Origin: Candidatus Obscuribacterales bacterium
GTDB taxonomy: Bacteria > Cyanobacteriota > Vampirovibrionia > Obscuribacterales > Obscuribacteraceae
DNA: 64,000 nucleotides
Direction: 5' to 3'
Assembly (NCBI GenBank): GCA_019750335.1
Contig: JAIEOQ010000006.1
Location: 620,001-684,000, forward strand
The stretch's first letter is position 1. The number at the start of each line of letters is the position of its first letter. The translations under genes were made by a program, and so were the position numbers. Positions 9,222 to 16,841 of this stretch are shown piece after piece. The notes below the pieces were generated by a model, which worked only from the letters and a program-made list of their open reading frames with translations, did no database searches and was not told the DNA's origin.

Positions 9222-9773
9222 GTGTTAGCTACAACCACCTTACGCAATCTTCAAAGACAGTTTGGCAAACGCCTGGTGGCGGTTGCTTTAAAGTCCCCTA
9301 CTTTAGTTGCCGACATTCGGCGGATCAAAATGGAAGGGGTAAAAATTAGGCAAGTGGATGGTCCTTGCCGGGCTTATTACGACAGACGGAAACGAACGAT
9401 TTATATCGGTCGTTGGTGCCCGCGTAACTATAAGCTAATTAGTATCGCCCATGAGTTTGTTCATGCTCTGGTACGCCCGACAATCGATCCGGTTGCCGGT
9501 GAAACTGGCCGCCAAGAATTTATCGAACGCTGTCTTGAAGAAGAGACAGAAGCAATCGTCCATGAAATCAGCATTGTTAAAGAGCTGTTGAAAGCCGGGG
9601 TCAAAGTAGATCCAAAAGAGCTTGAATGGCTGAATCGATACAAGCGTGGTGGACGTAAGGCCATTCGCAAAGCTTTGCAAAAGACTATTACTTCGACGAC
9701 TGGTGAAGATTATCCGGAATATTACGGTAGCTGGTACGACGAAATGATTCCTCAAGCAAAACGCTTGCCTTGA
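9222..9773 (+). CDS. Small HExxH putative zinc metallopeptidase
   Basis: A 183-residue protein with no signal peptide. The segment ISIAHEFVHALVRP (around residue 76) contains HEFVH, an HExxH zinc motif. A following acidic helix, EEETEAIVHEIS (about residues 105-117), can supply a third ligand (Glu or His). The N-terminal half has a compact beta pattern: YYDRRKRTIYIGRW precedes the helix, as in minimal metallopeptidase folds. The C-terminus is Lys/Arg-rich and ends in Tyr-rich YPEYYGSWY. I cannot place it in a named peptidase family. The GTG start at 9222 lies about 30 nt after a good promoter. It is convergent with pxpA, two bases apart. Confidence 0.7.
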   Translation: MLATTTLRNLQRQFGKRLVAVALKSPTLVADIRRIKMEGVKIRQVDGPCRAYYDRRKRTIYIGRWCPRNYKLISIAHEFVHALVRPTIDPVAGETGRQEFIERCLEEETEAIVHEISIVKELLKAGVKVDPKELEWLNRYKRGGRKAIRKALQKTITSTTGEDYPEYYGSWYDEMIPQAKRLP

Positions 9774-9775
9774 GT

Positions 9776-10663
9776 TTAGTCGCTGTAAGCTAGGTGTAGA
9801 TCTTCGCTTTCGTTATCGAGGTTGTATGGCTCTGAAGTGAGTGAGCAAGCGTTAGGTACGAAGGAGCGAAGTTGTTCGCAAACACTTTTAGCTTGAGCCA
9901 TTTTGGCGTGCACATGGATGGTTTGAAAATCTAATTTGGTCTGGGTTCCGTCGATGGCCGTTACCGTTCCGTAGCGAATCAAGCTTGTCGCTTGCTTGAG
10001 AATCTCTTGGGGATTCTTTAGTTGAGCGCGACTGTGGGTGTGGGGAAGCAAATGTCCGTTTGAGTCATAGCCTCGATCGATCCACGCTTCTCCGGCTACT
10101 CTAATGCCAGCGCGGTCTCCGGCTGTAAGCAAGGTTGGACCAGCCGGACCAATTAATACCAGCCATTTGTCGAATTCAGCAATGGCGCGGGAAACGATTA
10201 AAGCAATTCGTAAATCCGAAACCATTTGACGATAAAGAAAACCGTGGGGACGAACTTGTGAAATGTCAAAGCCAAGTGTTTTGGCTAGGCCGGACAGTGC
10301 ACCTAGTTGATATAAAACTGACGCTCTTAGTTCGGTCGGAGACAAATGTATTTCACGGCGGCCAAAACCGGCCAAATCAGGGTAGCCGATATGAGCGCCA
10401 AGAGTAAGACCGTAATAACGAGTCTCTTCCAAAGCTGCTTCCATGATCACCGGATCGCCAGAATGAGCTCCGCAAGCAATATTTGCTGAAGTGACGAAAG
10501 GCAAAATTTCTTCTTCGCCTTCGATCCGATAAGGACCGAAGCCCTCGCCGATATTTGTGTTTATGTCAATTCCAGCTGGTGTAAAAACAGAAGGTGTTCC
10601 TGTTGCGTTTTGAATTGGAGCAGAATCTTTGTTTGTGCGAGTACGATGGCGTTGACGACGCAT
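9776..10663 (-). CDS. pxpA: 5-oxoprolinase subunit A (LamB/YcsF family)
   Basis: A 295-residue protein of the LamB/YcsF family. Recognisable signatures are DINTNIGEGFG (about residue 33), SANIACGAHSGDP, GAHIGYPDLAGFGRR, YQLGAL and VRPHGFLY. In characterised systems PxpA works with PxpB and PxpC to cleave 5-oxoproline to glutamate using ATP. Neither partner is in the window. An N-terminal extension of about 30 polar residues precedes the family start, and two usually invariant spots differ (NTNIGE for NCDLGE, RPHGFLYR for KPHGALYN), so substrate or activity may have drifted. It lies 2 bp from the convergent HExxH gene. Confidence 0.87.
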   Translation of the reverse strand: MRRQRHRTRTNKDSAPIQNATGTPSVFTPAGIDINTNIGEGFGPYRIEGEEEILPFVTSANIACGAHSGDPVIMEAALEETRYYGLTLGAHIGYPDLAGFGRREIHLSPTELRASVLYQLGALSGLAKTLGFDISQVRPHGFLYRQMVSDLRIALIVSRAIAEFDKWLVLIGPAGPTLLTAGDRAGIRVAGEAWIDRGYDSNGHLLPHTHSRAQLKNPQEILKQATSLIRYGTVTAIDGTQTKLDFQTIHVHAKMAQAKSVCEQLRSFVPNACSLTSEPYNLDNESEDLHLAYSD

Positions 10664-10752
10664 GTAATGAAGTTCCCAAAATGGAGCAGATTGGCAATTT
10701 TAGCAGGTAATTGCTTATTCCTGCTCCTTTGCTGAATTCAGTATTTTTCCGC

Positions 10753-10780
10753 TTCACAATTTCGATAGGAAAGCTAAAAT
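10753..10780 (+). promoter_or_regulatory. Probable sigma70 promoter for the TPR gene
   Basis: TTCACA at 10753-10758 and TAAAAT at 10775-10780 with a 16-bp spacer lie 36 bp upstream of the TTG start of the TPR gene at 10816. Confidence 0.45.
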
Positions 10781-10815
10781 AGAATCAAAGTTCAAGATGT
10801 CAAGGTAAGCCTGGT

Positions 10816-11895
10816 TTGAATCGACTCTGCCTCTTAATCAGTTGTTTAAGTGCTTTTGCGGTACTGCTGCCGGCTGGCGCCATGCCCAATGACGCAGAAA
10901 GTATCCGCCAGTTGCGGGCACGGGCTGTGGAATGCCAGTGGCGCGGGGACCGTGATGGAGCGATCGGCTTAAATCGTCAGGCAATTAATCTTGCCAGCCG
11001 AGCTTTTGGAGCTGGCTCGTCTTATGTGGCGGAGATGCATTATGACATTGGTGTACTTGCTTTAAGCGATTCCAATTTCAATCAAGCAGAAGAAAGTTTC
11101 GAGCAAGCGGTACATTTAAATCCCAATTATTATCCGGCCAGGATTAAGCTTGCCGAACTTATGCATTTACGCGGGCATCCGGAAGTTGCCGTCAAAGAAT
11201 CGCAGTTGGTTTTGAGTAAGCATCGCGGTAATGTTCAAGCGCGCGAAATGCTTGCTATTGCCTACCAAGATATGGGTAATTCATACAAAGCTTTGCGTGA
11301 ATGTTTTTATTTGGATCAAGCGATACACGGCAAAATGCCGCCGGCCCCGGTAATTGCGCCGCCGCCGCCAGCAAAGCCTGTCGAGAAGCCGCCCGCCGAA
11401 GAAACAAAAAAGACTGAGCCGCCAAAGCCGGTGAAGAAAGAAACTAAGCCAGTTGAGAAAAAAACGGCGGAGAAGAAAAAACAAACAACTGTTGCCAAAC
11501 CAAAGCCGAAGCCGGTTAAGAAGGCGCCGAAAGTTGAGGAAACTGTTGTCGAATCGGATAGCGCTAGTGAAGAAAATGCAAGTGAAGTTACCGATGAAGT
11601 AAAACCAGTTAAAGCTAAAAAGCAGTCTAAGGTGGTATCACCGACCAGTTTGATTCCTAAACCAAGAAGAGCGCCTGCCGGTCTTGTGCCGCCGCCGCCT
11701 CCGGTCGTGCCGGTTTATTCACCGATAGCACCGTTGTCGGCTGTACCGGTTAAAGCGAAATCGGTTAAGACAAAAGCGATAGAGAAAGTAAAAGAAAAAC
11801 CACCAGAACCGGTAAAAGAAGAGAAGCCAGCCGGAGAAGAGAAAGATGATGACTTCCTTCTCGATTGGGGTGGTGCTAAGCCGAAGAAGAAATAG
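10816..11895 (+). CDS. Exported TPR protein with Pro/Lys-rich tail
   Basis: A 359-residue protein with a TTG start preceded by AAGGTAAG. An N-terminal signal peptide (LLISCLSAFAVLLPAGAMP) leads into three or four TPR repeats, about residues 30-165 (for example SNFNQAEESFEQAVHLNPNYYPARIKL, described not quoted in full). From residue about 175 to the end the chain is dominated by Pro, Lys, Val and Glu in PKP, PVKK and EKPP units, resembling TonB-like periplasm-spanning spacers. It ends in an acidic DDDFLLDWGG patch before a PKKK tail. It is probably periplasmic or anchored, acting as a protein-interaction scaffold. The stop codon abuts the convergent Spy-like gene. Confidence 0.75.
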   Translation: MNRLCLLISCLSAFAVLLPAGAMPNDAESIRQLRARAVECQWRGDRDGAIGLNRQAINLASRAFGAGSSYVAEMHYDIGVLALSDSNFNQAEESFEQAVHLNPNYYPARIKLAELMHLRGHPEVAVKESQLVLSKHRGNVQAREMLAIAYQDMGNSYKALRECFYLDQAIHGKMPPAPVIAPPPPAKPVEKPPAEETKKTEPPKPVKKETKPVEKKTAEKKKQTTVAKPKPKPVKKAPKVEETVVESDSASEENASEVTDEVKPVKAKKQSKVVSPTSLIPKPRRAPAGLVPPPPPVVPVYSPIAPLSAVPVKAKSVKTKAIEKVKEKPPEPVKEEKPAGEEKDDDFLLDWGGAKPKKK

Positions 11896-12555
11896 TTATC
11901 GTTTGCCTGGCATACATTCGGGTAACTTTTTCTTTTGTTCCGCTGTCAGCAACTTTCTAATAGCGAGAAAATCATTGATGTTGACTTCGTCCAGCTGTTG
12001 CTGGAGCGCAAGCAAGTTTTTGCGAGCGGCACGGATTTGTGTTTCGCTTGAGTCCGGGTTGAACATCAAATTGCGAGCTTCAATCTGTTTGCTGATTAGC
12101 TCTTTATGTAACTCTCTGGCTTTACTTTTGCTTTGCTCGCGCATTTGTTGGATTTTGGTTTTTTGTTCTTCGGAAAGATTCAACGGTGTTAGATCAAGTC
12201 GGTGGTGTCCACCGCCAAAGCCGCGATGCATACCGCGGGGTGGCATTCCTTCTCCGCCCGGTCCACCGGGAAACGATCTGAAATTGCGGCGCTGAAGATC
12301 TGGCTGTCCTTCCTCATCGTGCGGAGCCGGTGGCGGTGGGTAAGGTAAATCCGGTTCGTTGTCGTTGGTTGTTACCTTCGTCCGTGACGGATTTTCTTTG
12401 CTAGGCTCTAGGGCGATCAAATTGGAAAAATCAGGATTTTGTGTGTTAGTAAGGTTATAGGCTAGTACAGCGGCATATGAAGATAAGCCGAAACAAACAG
12501 CAGTCAAGTTGAGCATCATAAAATACTGCTTGTTTGGCTTAGATCTTGATTTCAT
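11896..12555 (-). CDS. Spy/CpxP-like envelope protein
   Basis: A membrane-anchored protein of about 219 residues. A hydrophobic N-terminus (residues 8-30) is followed by a Pro/Gly-rich segment, with PYPPPPAPHDEE and then a Gly/His/Arg run. The C-terminal domain of about 90 residues is helical with Spy/CpxP signatures: LNLSEEQKTKIQQMREQ and a second LLTAEQKKKL, the LTxxQ pattern. Family members are periplasmic chaperones or metal-stress sensors. ATG 12555 is preferred because GAGG lies 9 bases upstream and the start overlaps the anti-sigma stop; TTG 12585 and ATGs 12570/12564 are possible. It is the third gene of the ECF sigma operon, implying an envelope stress role. Confidence 0.78.
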   Translation of the reverse strand: MKSRSKPNKQYFMMLNLTAVCFGLSSYAAVLAYNLTNTQNPDFSNLIALEPSKENPSRTKVTTNDNEPDLPYPPPPAPHDEEGQPDLQRRNFRSFPGGPGGEGMPPRGMHRGFGGGHHRLDLTPLNLSEEQKTKIQQMREQSKSKARELHKELISKQIEARNLMFNPDSSETQIRAARKNLLALQQQLDEVNINDFLAIRKLLTAEQKKKLPECMPGKR

Positions 12556-13153
12556 AAAGTCCATCCTCATCTGTGGCGATACCAATTGTGTCGGTTAGAG
12601 ATGTATCTTGTGGATCGGCAAGATAGGCAATCTCGGCGGAAGAGACAAGAATTTCAGAATGATCCGGCAGATTCTTTTGGGCTGGTATAACAGTATGCTG
12701 CGAAAAAGCAGGAGATGATGTTTCTTTTTGACGTGCCGGAGGCACGCTTATTGGTTTATGATTCTCTGCGATCAGAGGATTCGTTGGGCTGGGCTGATTA
12801 TGATTGACAGCCAGGCGTGGCTCGTTTTGTTTTTGTGAAGCAACAGCAAAAATAAGCAACACAGCAGCGACAGCCCCAATGGCTATCCATGGACGTTTCT
12901 TGAAAGGAACGACATTGTCGGCTGGTAGCGGCAATATGGATAAGTCTAGCTTGTCGACAATATCCACTGCTGGTGTTTTAATCGGTAGAGATTGCAAATC
13001 GTTGATCAAACGATTGATGCTTTCAAGTTCTTTGCGGCAATTGCTGCAAGCGTCAAGATGGTTTTTGACCTGGGTTTGTTCGCTGCCGGATAATTCATTG
13101 TCGCGGTAAGCGTCTAGAAGTTCAACTATTTGTCGGCAAATTGAATCGTTCAT
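12539..13153 (-). CDS. Anti-sigma factor with zinc-finger domain
   Basis: A protein of about 204 residues. The N-terminal anti-sigma zinc-finger domain has C-x-x-I-V-E-L-L-D-A-Y-x-D-x-E-L and the H-x3-C-x2-C signature (HLDACSNC, residues about 29-36). One transmembrane helix lies near residues 82-100 (WIAIGAVAAVLLIFAVAS). The C-terminal extracytoplasmic region is polar and Pro/Ser-rich. Such proteins hold ECF sigma factors at the membrane until an envelope signal triggers release. ATG 13153 has GGTGAT just upstream; GTG 13162 would overlap the sigma stop as GTGA. The C-terminal end overlaps the Spy-like gene start, so all three genes are translationally linked. Confidence 0.88.
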   Translation of the reverse strand: MNDSICRQIVELLDAYRDNELSGSEQTQVKNHLDACSNCRKELESINRLINDLQSLPIKTPAVDIVDKLDLSILPLPADNVVPFKKRPWIAIGAVAAVLLIFAVASQKQNEPRLAVNHNQPSPTNPLIAENHKPISVPPARQKETSSPAFSQHTVIPAQKNLPDHSEILVSSAEIAYLADPQDTSLTDTIGIATDEDGLYEIKI

Positions 13154-13158
13154 AAAAA

Positions 13159-13815
13159 TCACCGGGAGGCTGGGGAAACTGGGCCGGAAGAATAATAGGC
13201 GTCGAGCAATTCTCGGAGTTTTGACCTGCCGTAATGAAGACGCGAGCGAACAGTGCCTAAACTTGTGCCGACGATCTCTGCGATTTCTTGATAGGAAAAT
13301 CCTTCAATATCATGGAGAACGACAACAGTTCTTTGGATATCAGGTAATTCTTGTAATTTTTGAGCGATCACTTCGTTTTGTTCGGAAAATTCCAGAGCTT
13401 CGGCGGGATTTGGGCTAGGATCTGCCGCTTGTGAAATTACGCTTGTTGTGTCAAATACTGATTCTGTATCTGAGTTGAATTGCGGATCGAAAGTGATAGT
13501 CGGTGCAACTTTTTTTCTTTGTTTAGCCCGCAAAATATCGAGACAAGTATTATGCGCAATCCGAAATAGCCAGGCAGCAAATGTGCAATTGCGGTTGAAC
13601 TTATTTATGTTTTGATGAAGCTTGATACATGTGTCTTGAACCACGTCTTCGGCCTCCTCCGCATTTCCCAAGATTCGGTAAGCCGCATTGTACACACGGG
13701 TTTGATAACGTCGAACCAAGGATTTAAATAGGTTTGGATCCTTGGTTTGCCGGAATTTTTCCAAAAGGGCCTCGTCGCTAAGGTCCGCTTGCAATTTTTC
13801 ATTCTCCGGGTTCAA
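13159..13815 (-). CDS. ECF-family RNA polymerase sigma factor
   Basis: A 218-residue sigma factor. Region 2 (residues about 25-95) includes RRYQTRVYNAAYRILGN, the EEAEDVVQDT core-binding motif and AWLFRIAHNTCLDILR. Region 4 (about 150-205) has LPDIQRTVVVLHDIEGFSY and a TSLGTVRSRLHYGRSKLRE recognition helix. The linker between regions 2 and 4 is unusually long (about 45 residues). The apparent start is TTG 13815. It is first in an operon with its anti-sigma factor and a Spy-like protein. The upstream intergenic DNA contains TGAACTT at 13865-13871 on the minus strand, similar to sigma-E -35 elements, so autoregulation is possible but unproven. Confidence 0.93.
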   Translation of the reverse strand: MNPENEKLQADLSDEALLEKFRQTKDPNLFKSLVRRYQTRVYNAAYRILGNAEEAEDVVQDTCIKLHQNINKFNRNCTFAAWLFRIAHNTCLDILRAKQRKKVAPTITFDPQFNSDTESVFDTTSVISQAADPSPNPAEALEFSEQNEVIAQKLQELPDIQRTVVVLHDIEGFSYQEIAEIVGTSLGTVRSRLHYGRSKLRELLDAYYSSGPVSPASR

Positions 13816-13874
13816 TGCGCTTTCTCGGGTTCTACTTTTTCAACGTTGGCCGAGGACAAAAAGTTCAAATAAAG

Positions 13875-13889
13875 AAGATTAACAATCTT
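13875..13889. promoter_or_regulatory. Short dyad between sigma operon and phosphatase gene
   Basis: AAGATT-AAC-AATCTT, a 6-bp inverted repeat with a 3-base centre, sits in the 142-bp region between the divergent ECF sigma and phosphatase genes. It could be an operator; nothing else in the sequence supports this. Confidence 0.25.
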
Positions 13890-13957
13890 TAATGCGCTGT
13901 CTCTTCCTTATATTATCTGGACTATCCTTAATGAAGCAAATCCATAGGGGTAATTGC

Positions 13958-14521
13958 ATGAACAAGCTGTTTCTTTTGCTCTTTTTGTTCCTTATCTCAC
14001 TGTCGCAAGCTATGGCCGTTGATAAACAAGCGGATCAAGCTGTTGCTGTCAAAAGACATAAAGTAAAAGAAGACTTGCCCAACTTTCATCAAGTACATCC
14101 TTTTCTTTATCGTGGCGGTGAGCCTACTGAAGCGGGGCTGAAGCAACTGCAAGAGATGGGAGTTAAAACCATAATTGATTTGCGGGCGCCAAGCGAGAGC
14201 GCCATTGCCGAAGGCAAGTTGGCTAAAGATTTAGGCATGAAATATATCAATTTGGTAATGACTTCGGCGCCGCCGACAAAAAAACAGGTTGATACCGTAA
14301 TTGGTGCTATTAAAAAAGCGCAGGAAACCCCGGAGAGCGGATCGGTTTTTTTGCATTGCGCTCATGGATCAGACCGAACTGGTTGCCTGATCGGCATTTG
14401 GCGTGTAGACCAAGAGAATTGGTCTTACGAAGATGCCTATAAAGAAATGCGCAAATATTATTTTACGCCCAAATTCACCAGGCTCTCGGGCGCCGTCAAA
14501 GAATACGCAGACCGTAAATAA
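13958..14521 (+). CDS. Exported dual-specificity/tyrosine-type phosphatase
   Basis: A protein of about 187 residues. It starts at ATG 13958, with AGGGG six bases upstream; an upstream in-frame ATG at 13892 would bury the signal peptide (MNKLFLLLFLFLISLSQAMA). The body is a Cys-based phosphatase: VHPFLYRGGEP at the start of the domain, an Asp-containing IIDLRAPSES strand, and the P-loop HCAHGSDRTG, a C-x5-R active site with following Thr. The closest groups are DUF442/DSP-like bacterial phosphatases. The signal peptide predicts a periplasmic location, so substrates could be phosphosugars, inositol phosphates or phosphoproteins. It is divergent from the ECF sigma operon. Confidence 0.83.
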   Translation: MNKLFLLLFLFLISLSQAMAVDKQADQAVAVKRHKVKEDLPNFHQVHPFLYRGGEPTEAGLKQLQEMGVKTIIDLRAPSESAIAEGKLAKDLGMKYINLVMTSAPPTKKQVDTVIGAIKKAQETPESGSVFLHCAHGSDRTGCLIGIWRVDQENWSYEDAYKEMRKYYFTPKFTRLSGAVKEYADRK

Positions 14522-14522
14522 T

Positions 14523-16841
14523 TTAGCGAAGCGGTGTTTTTTGTAGCGGTTCGATAGTTCCAGGAGCTGGTTGGGGGGCTGTTAAAGCTCTCAGTTTATC
14601 TTGGGCGATTTTAGACCAGGGATAATAATGAACGATCTCTTTGAGAGTGTCTTTTTGCAAGTTCATATCGCCGAAAGTCTCAGCCAGTTTAAGCCTGTAC
14701 CATAAAGCTTGCCAGTTGGAGGGCTCAAGAAATAAGGCTTTGTCGATATAGGCGCGCATGTCTCCGTAAGAGCGAAGCTTATTAAGATATACGGCAAAAT
14801 TGACGTTGACTTGCGGATCTTGAGCGCAAAATGCCATTGCTCCGTCCAAGGCTTGGCGTGCTTCGACCATTTGCCCGTTGTCCAGATAAAGCAAAGCCCA
14901 ATCGGCTAGAATGCGTCCTTCGATTTCGCGATCTTCCATTTTGTGGGCTAAGCTTTGAGCCTTGGAAAAATACTCATATGCAACACGAGCTTGTTCCGGA
15001 CGCGAGAGATCCTTAGCCATGATTCGGCGCAAATTACCGAGGCGTCCCCAAAGACGGGCTTGCTGTTTTGGGTCAGCCAGGAACTGTACTTTAGCTAAGG
15101 CTGCTTGGTAGGCGCTTTCGGCTGCTCTGAAATCACGATAAATATTCAGCTTATTGTCTCCGCTTGAGACTAGCTGTTCCAGTTGCTGGCGTGCGGCTAA
15201 AAGTGGATTTGCTTGCAGAACGATTTGGTGTGCGCGGTAATCCATGGTCAAAGTGAAATTTTGCCAAAAAGGGTTGCCTAATATGCCAGTGTTTGAGCCA
15301 GTAACAAAGCCTTGTTTGTTGGAATCAGTTTCTACCGAATAAGTAAAAGGCATGTCTCGCGCGGTGGTAGTACCAAGTTTGAGTGAAGCAATATTCAGCG
15401 TTCCCAAACGAACCGGTTTGCCGTCGACACCGATACCTTCGGTGTAATGGGCGTTGCGGCTGGAAGCATATTTTTTTGCGATCCCGGGCGGAAGATTATT
15501 GAAAGCGGCCCCGGTATCTACTAAAAATGAGACTTCCTCTTTGCCATTGATTATTGCTTTGACGATCGGTCCTTTTTTGTCGGTGAAAGCAACCACCGTT
15601 GAGCCAGGCTCCGGCTTGTAAGTGGCGTAATCGCGCAAACGAATTACTGATTTGCCGTAATCAATTGAAACGGCAAAATGATTCAAAACATTAGTGCCCA
15701 GTACGCCGGCAATCGGTTTGCCGAGCTGTCGAGCATGACCGGAAAGATCGACTATTGCTGCTTGGATGCCAACTAAAGTTACACTGCCAAGTTCAAGTTT
15801 TTCAATTTCGGTGGCTTGTCCGGTGAAGTTACCGCCGGCGGCACCAAAATTCAGGTTTGCTTGTCGATCCAAAAGATTCTCGGCGGCAACACGCCGGTCA
15901 ATTAAAGTTTGACTGGCTCCGGTATCGAATAGAAAATCCAAAGGTTCGCTGTTGCCGATTTTTACTTTGACCAAAATCTCTTTGTGTGAATAAAGAAATG
16001 GAATAACAAGGGCCTTGTCCAGCCGTATGTCGTTAGGACGATCCGGGCGACGAAAAGGTTGATCGTCGTTTATGGTGTTAAGTTCGATAGTTTGCAGGCT
16101 GAATTCACGTTTGGCTTGTTCGCCTGCATATTCGACTTGCTTGAAAGGAACGAGGCTGCCGGCAGCCGGTCGATATTCGGCATAATCTAAGCTCATCTCT
16201 AGCTGTTTGCCCGTTGCCGGATCGAGGGTGACATATGAAAGTCCGAGAACCAAATAGTTCTTTTTGTCTATATATAAGATGGTCGGCGCGTTGCCCGAGC
16301 GTGAAACTTCAATGGCATAAACCGGGACAGCGCGATGGAGAGTGCTGCCGCGCAAAACAAATTTATAGGCGGGATCGTTGAAACGAGAAAGTACGGAGGG
16401 TTCGTGATCTTTGGCGTTGATCAGCTCTTTGGTTTCATCGGCGTCAGCATCTTTGATTTTTTTGTTTTCTGATCTCCAGGCTTGTAGACCGTCATAAACT
16501 GTCGAAGTCCAGCCTGATTCGTCTTCGATATCTATTCTCAATGATTCTTGGCGGCGTTGCCGACGAAAACCAAATTTCTTTTGGCTGTTTTCGTTTTCAA
16601 CTAAATTGCGAACTTCACCTGTAACTAGACAGTTATTGCCGAGCTTAGCTAAGGCTTCTTGCCCACCGTAGGCTAAATAAATCTTGTTCAGAAGCGGTTC
16701 CAAAAATAGATCAGACTCGGCGGCTTCGTTTGTCGCTGTTTGCGAATCGGCAGCTTTAACCGCTGCTTCTGGGCTGGTGCCAAGAATACAGATTAAGCTC
16801 AGTCCGAAGGCTGTGGTTATTTGCTTAATACCGGTGCGCAT
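14523..16841 (-). CDS. Exported double retropepsin-like aspartic protease with TPR tail
   Basis: A 772-residue protein. A signal peptide (residues 1-30) precedes a LolA/DUF-type beta domain, about 50-270. Two clan-AA retropepsin-like modules follow. The first carries FLFDTGASQTLI (about residue 305) with a GVLGTNVL flap-end segment; the second carries FLVDTGAAFNNL (about 441) with GILGNPFW. Two DTG Asp residues in one chain could form a complete pepsin-like active site. The C-terminus (about 575-750) contains TPR-like helices. The start overlaps the end of kdsA by 25 bp, implying coupled translation. It converges with the phosphatase gene. Substrate and true proteolytic activity are unknown. 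Confidence 0.8.
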   Translation of the reverse strand: MRTGIKQITTAFGLSLICILGTSPEAAVKAADSQTATNEAAESDLFLEPLLNKIYLAYGGQEALAKLGNNCLVTGEVRNLVENENSQKKFGFRRQRRQESLRIDIEDESGWTSTVYDGLQAWRSENKKIKDADADETKELINAKDHEPSVLSRFNDPAYKFVLRGSTLHRAVPVYAIEVSRSGNAPTILYIDKKNYLVLGLSYVTLDPATGKQLEMSLDYAEYRPAAGSLVPFKQVEYAGEQAKREFSLQTIELNTINDDQPFRRPDRPNDIRLDKALVIPFLYSHKEILVKVKIGNSEPLDFLFDTGASQTLIDRRVAAENLLDRQANLNFGAAGGNFTGQATEIEKLELGSVTLVGIQAAIVDLSGHARQLGKPIAGVLGTNVLNHFAVSIDYGKSVIRLRDYATYKPEPGSTVVAFTDKKGPIVKAIINGKEEVSFLVDTGAAFNNLPPGIAKKYASSRNAHYTEGIGVDGKPVRLGTLNIASLKLGTTTARDMPFTYSVETDSNKQGFVTGSNTGILGNPFWQNFTLTMDYRAHQIVLQANPLLAARQQLEQLVSSGDNKLNIYRDFRAAESAYQAALAKVQFLADPKQQARLWGRLGNLRRIMAKDLSRPEQARVAYEYFSKAQSLAHKMEDREIEGRILADWALLYLDNGQMVEARQALDGAMAFCAQDPQVNVNFAVYLNKLRSYGDMRAYIDKALFLEPSNWQALWYRLKLAETFGDMNLQKDTLKEIVHYYPWSKIAQDKLRALTAPQPAPGTIEPLQKTPLR

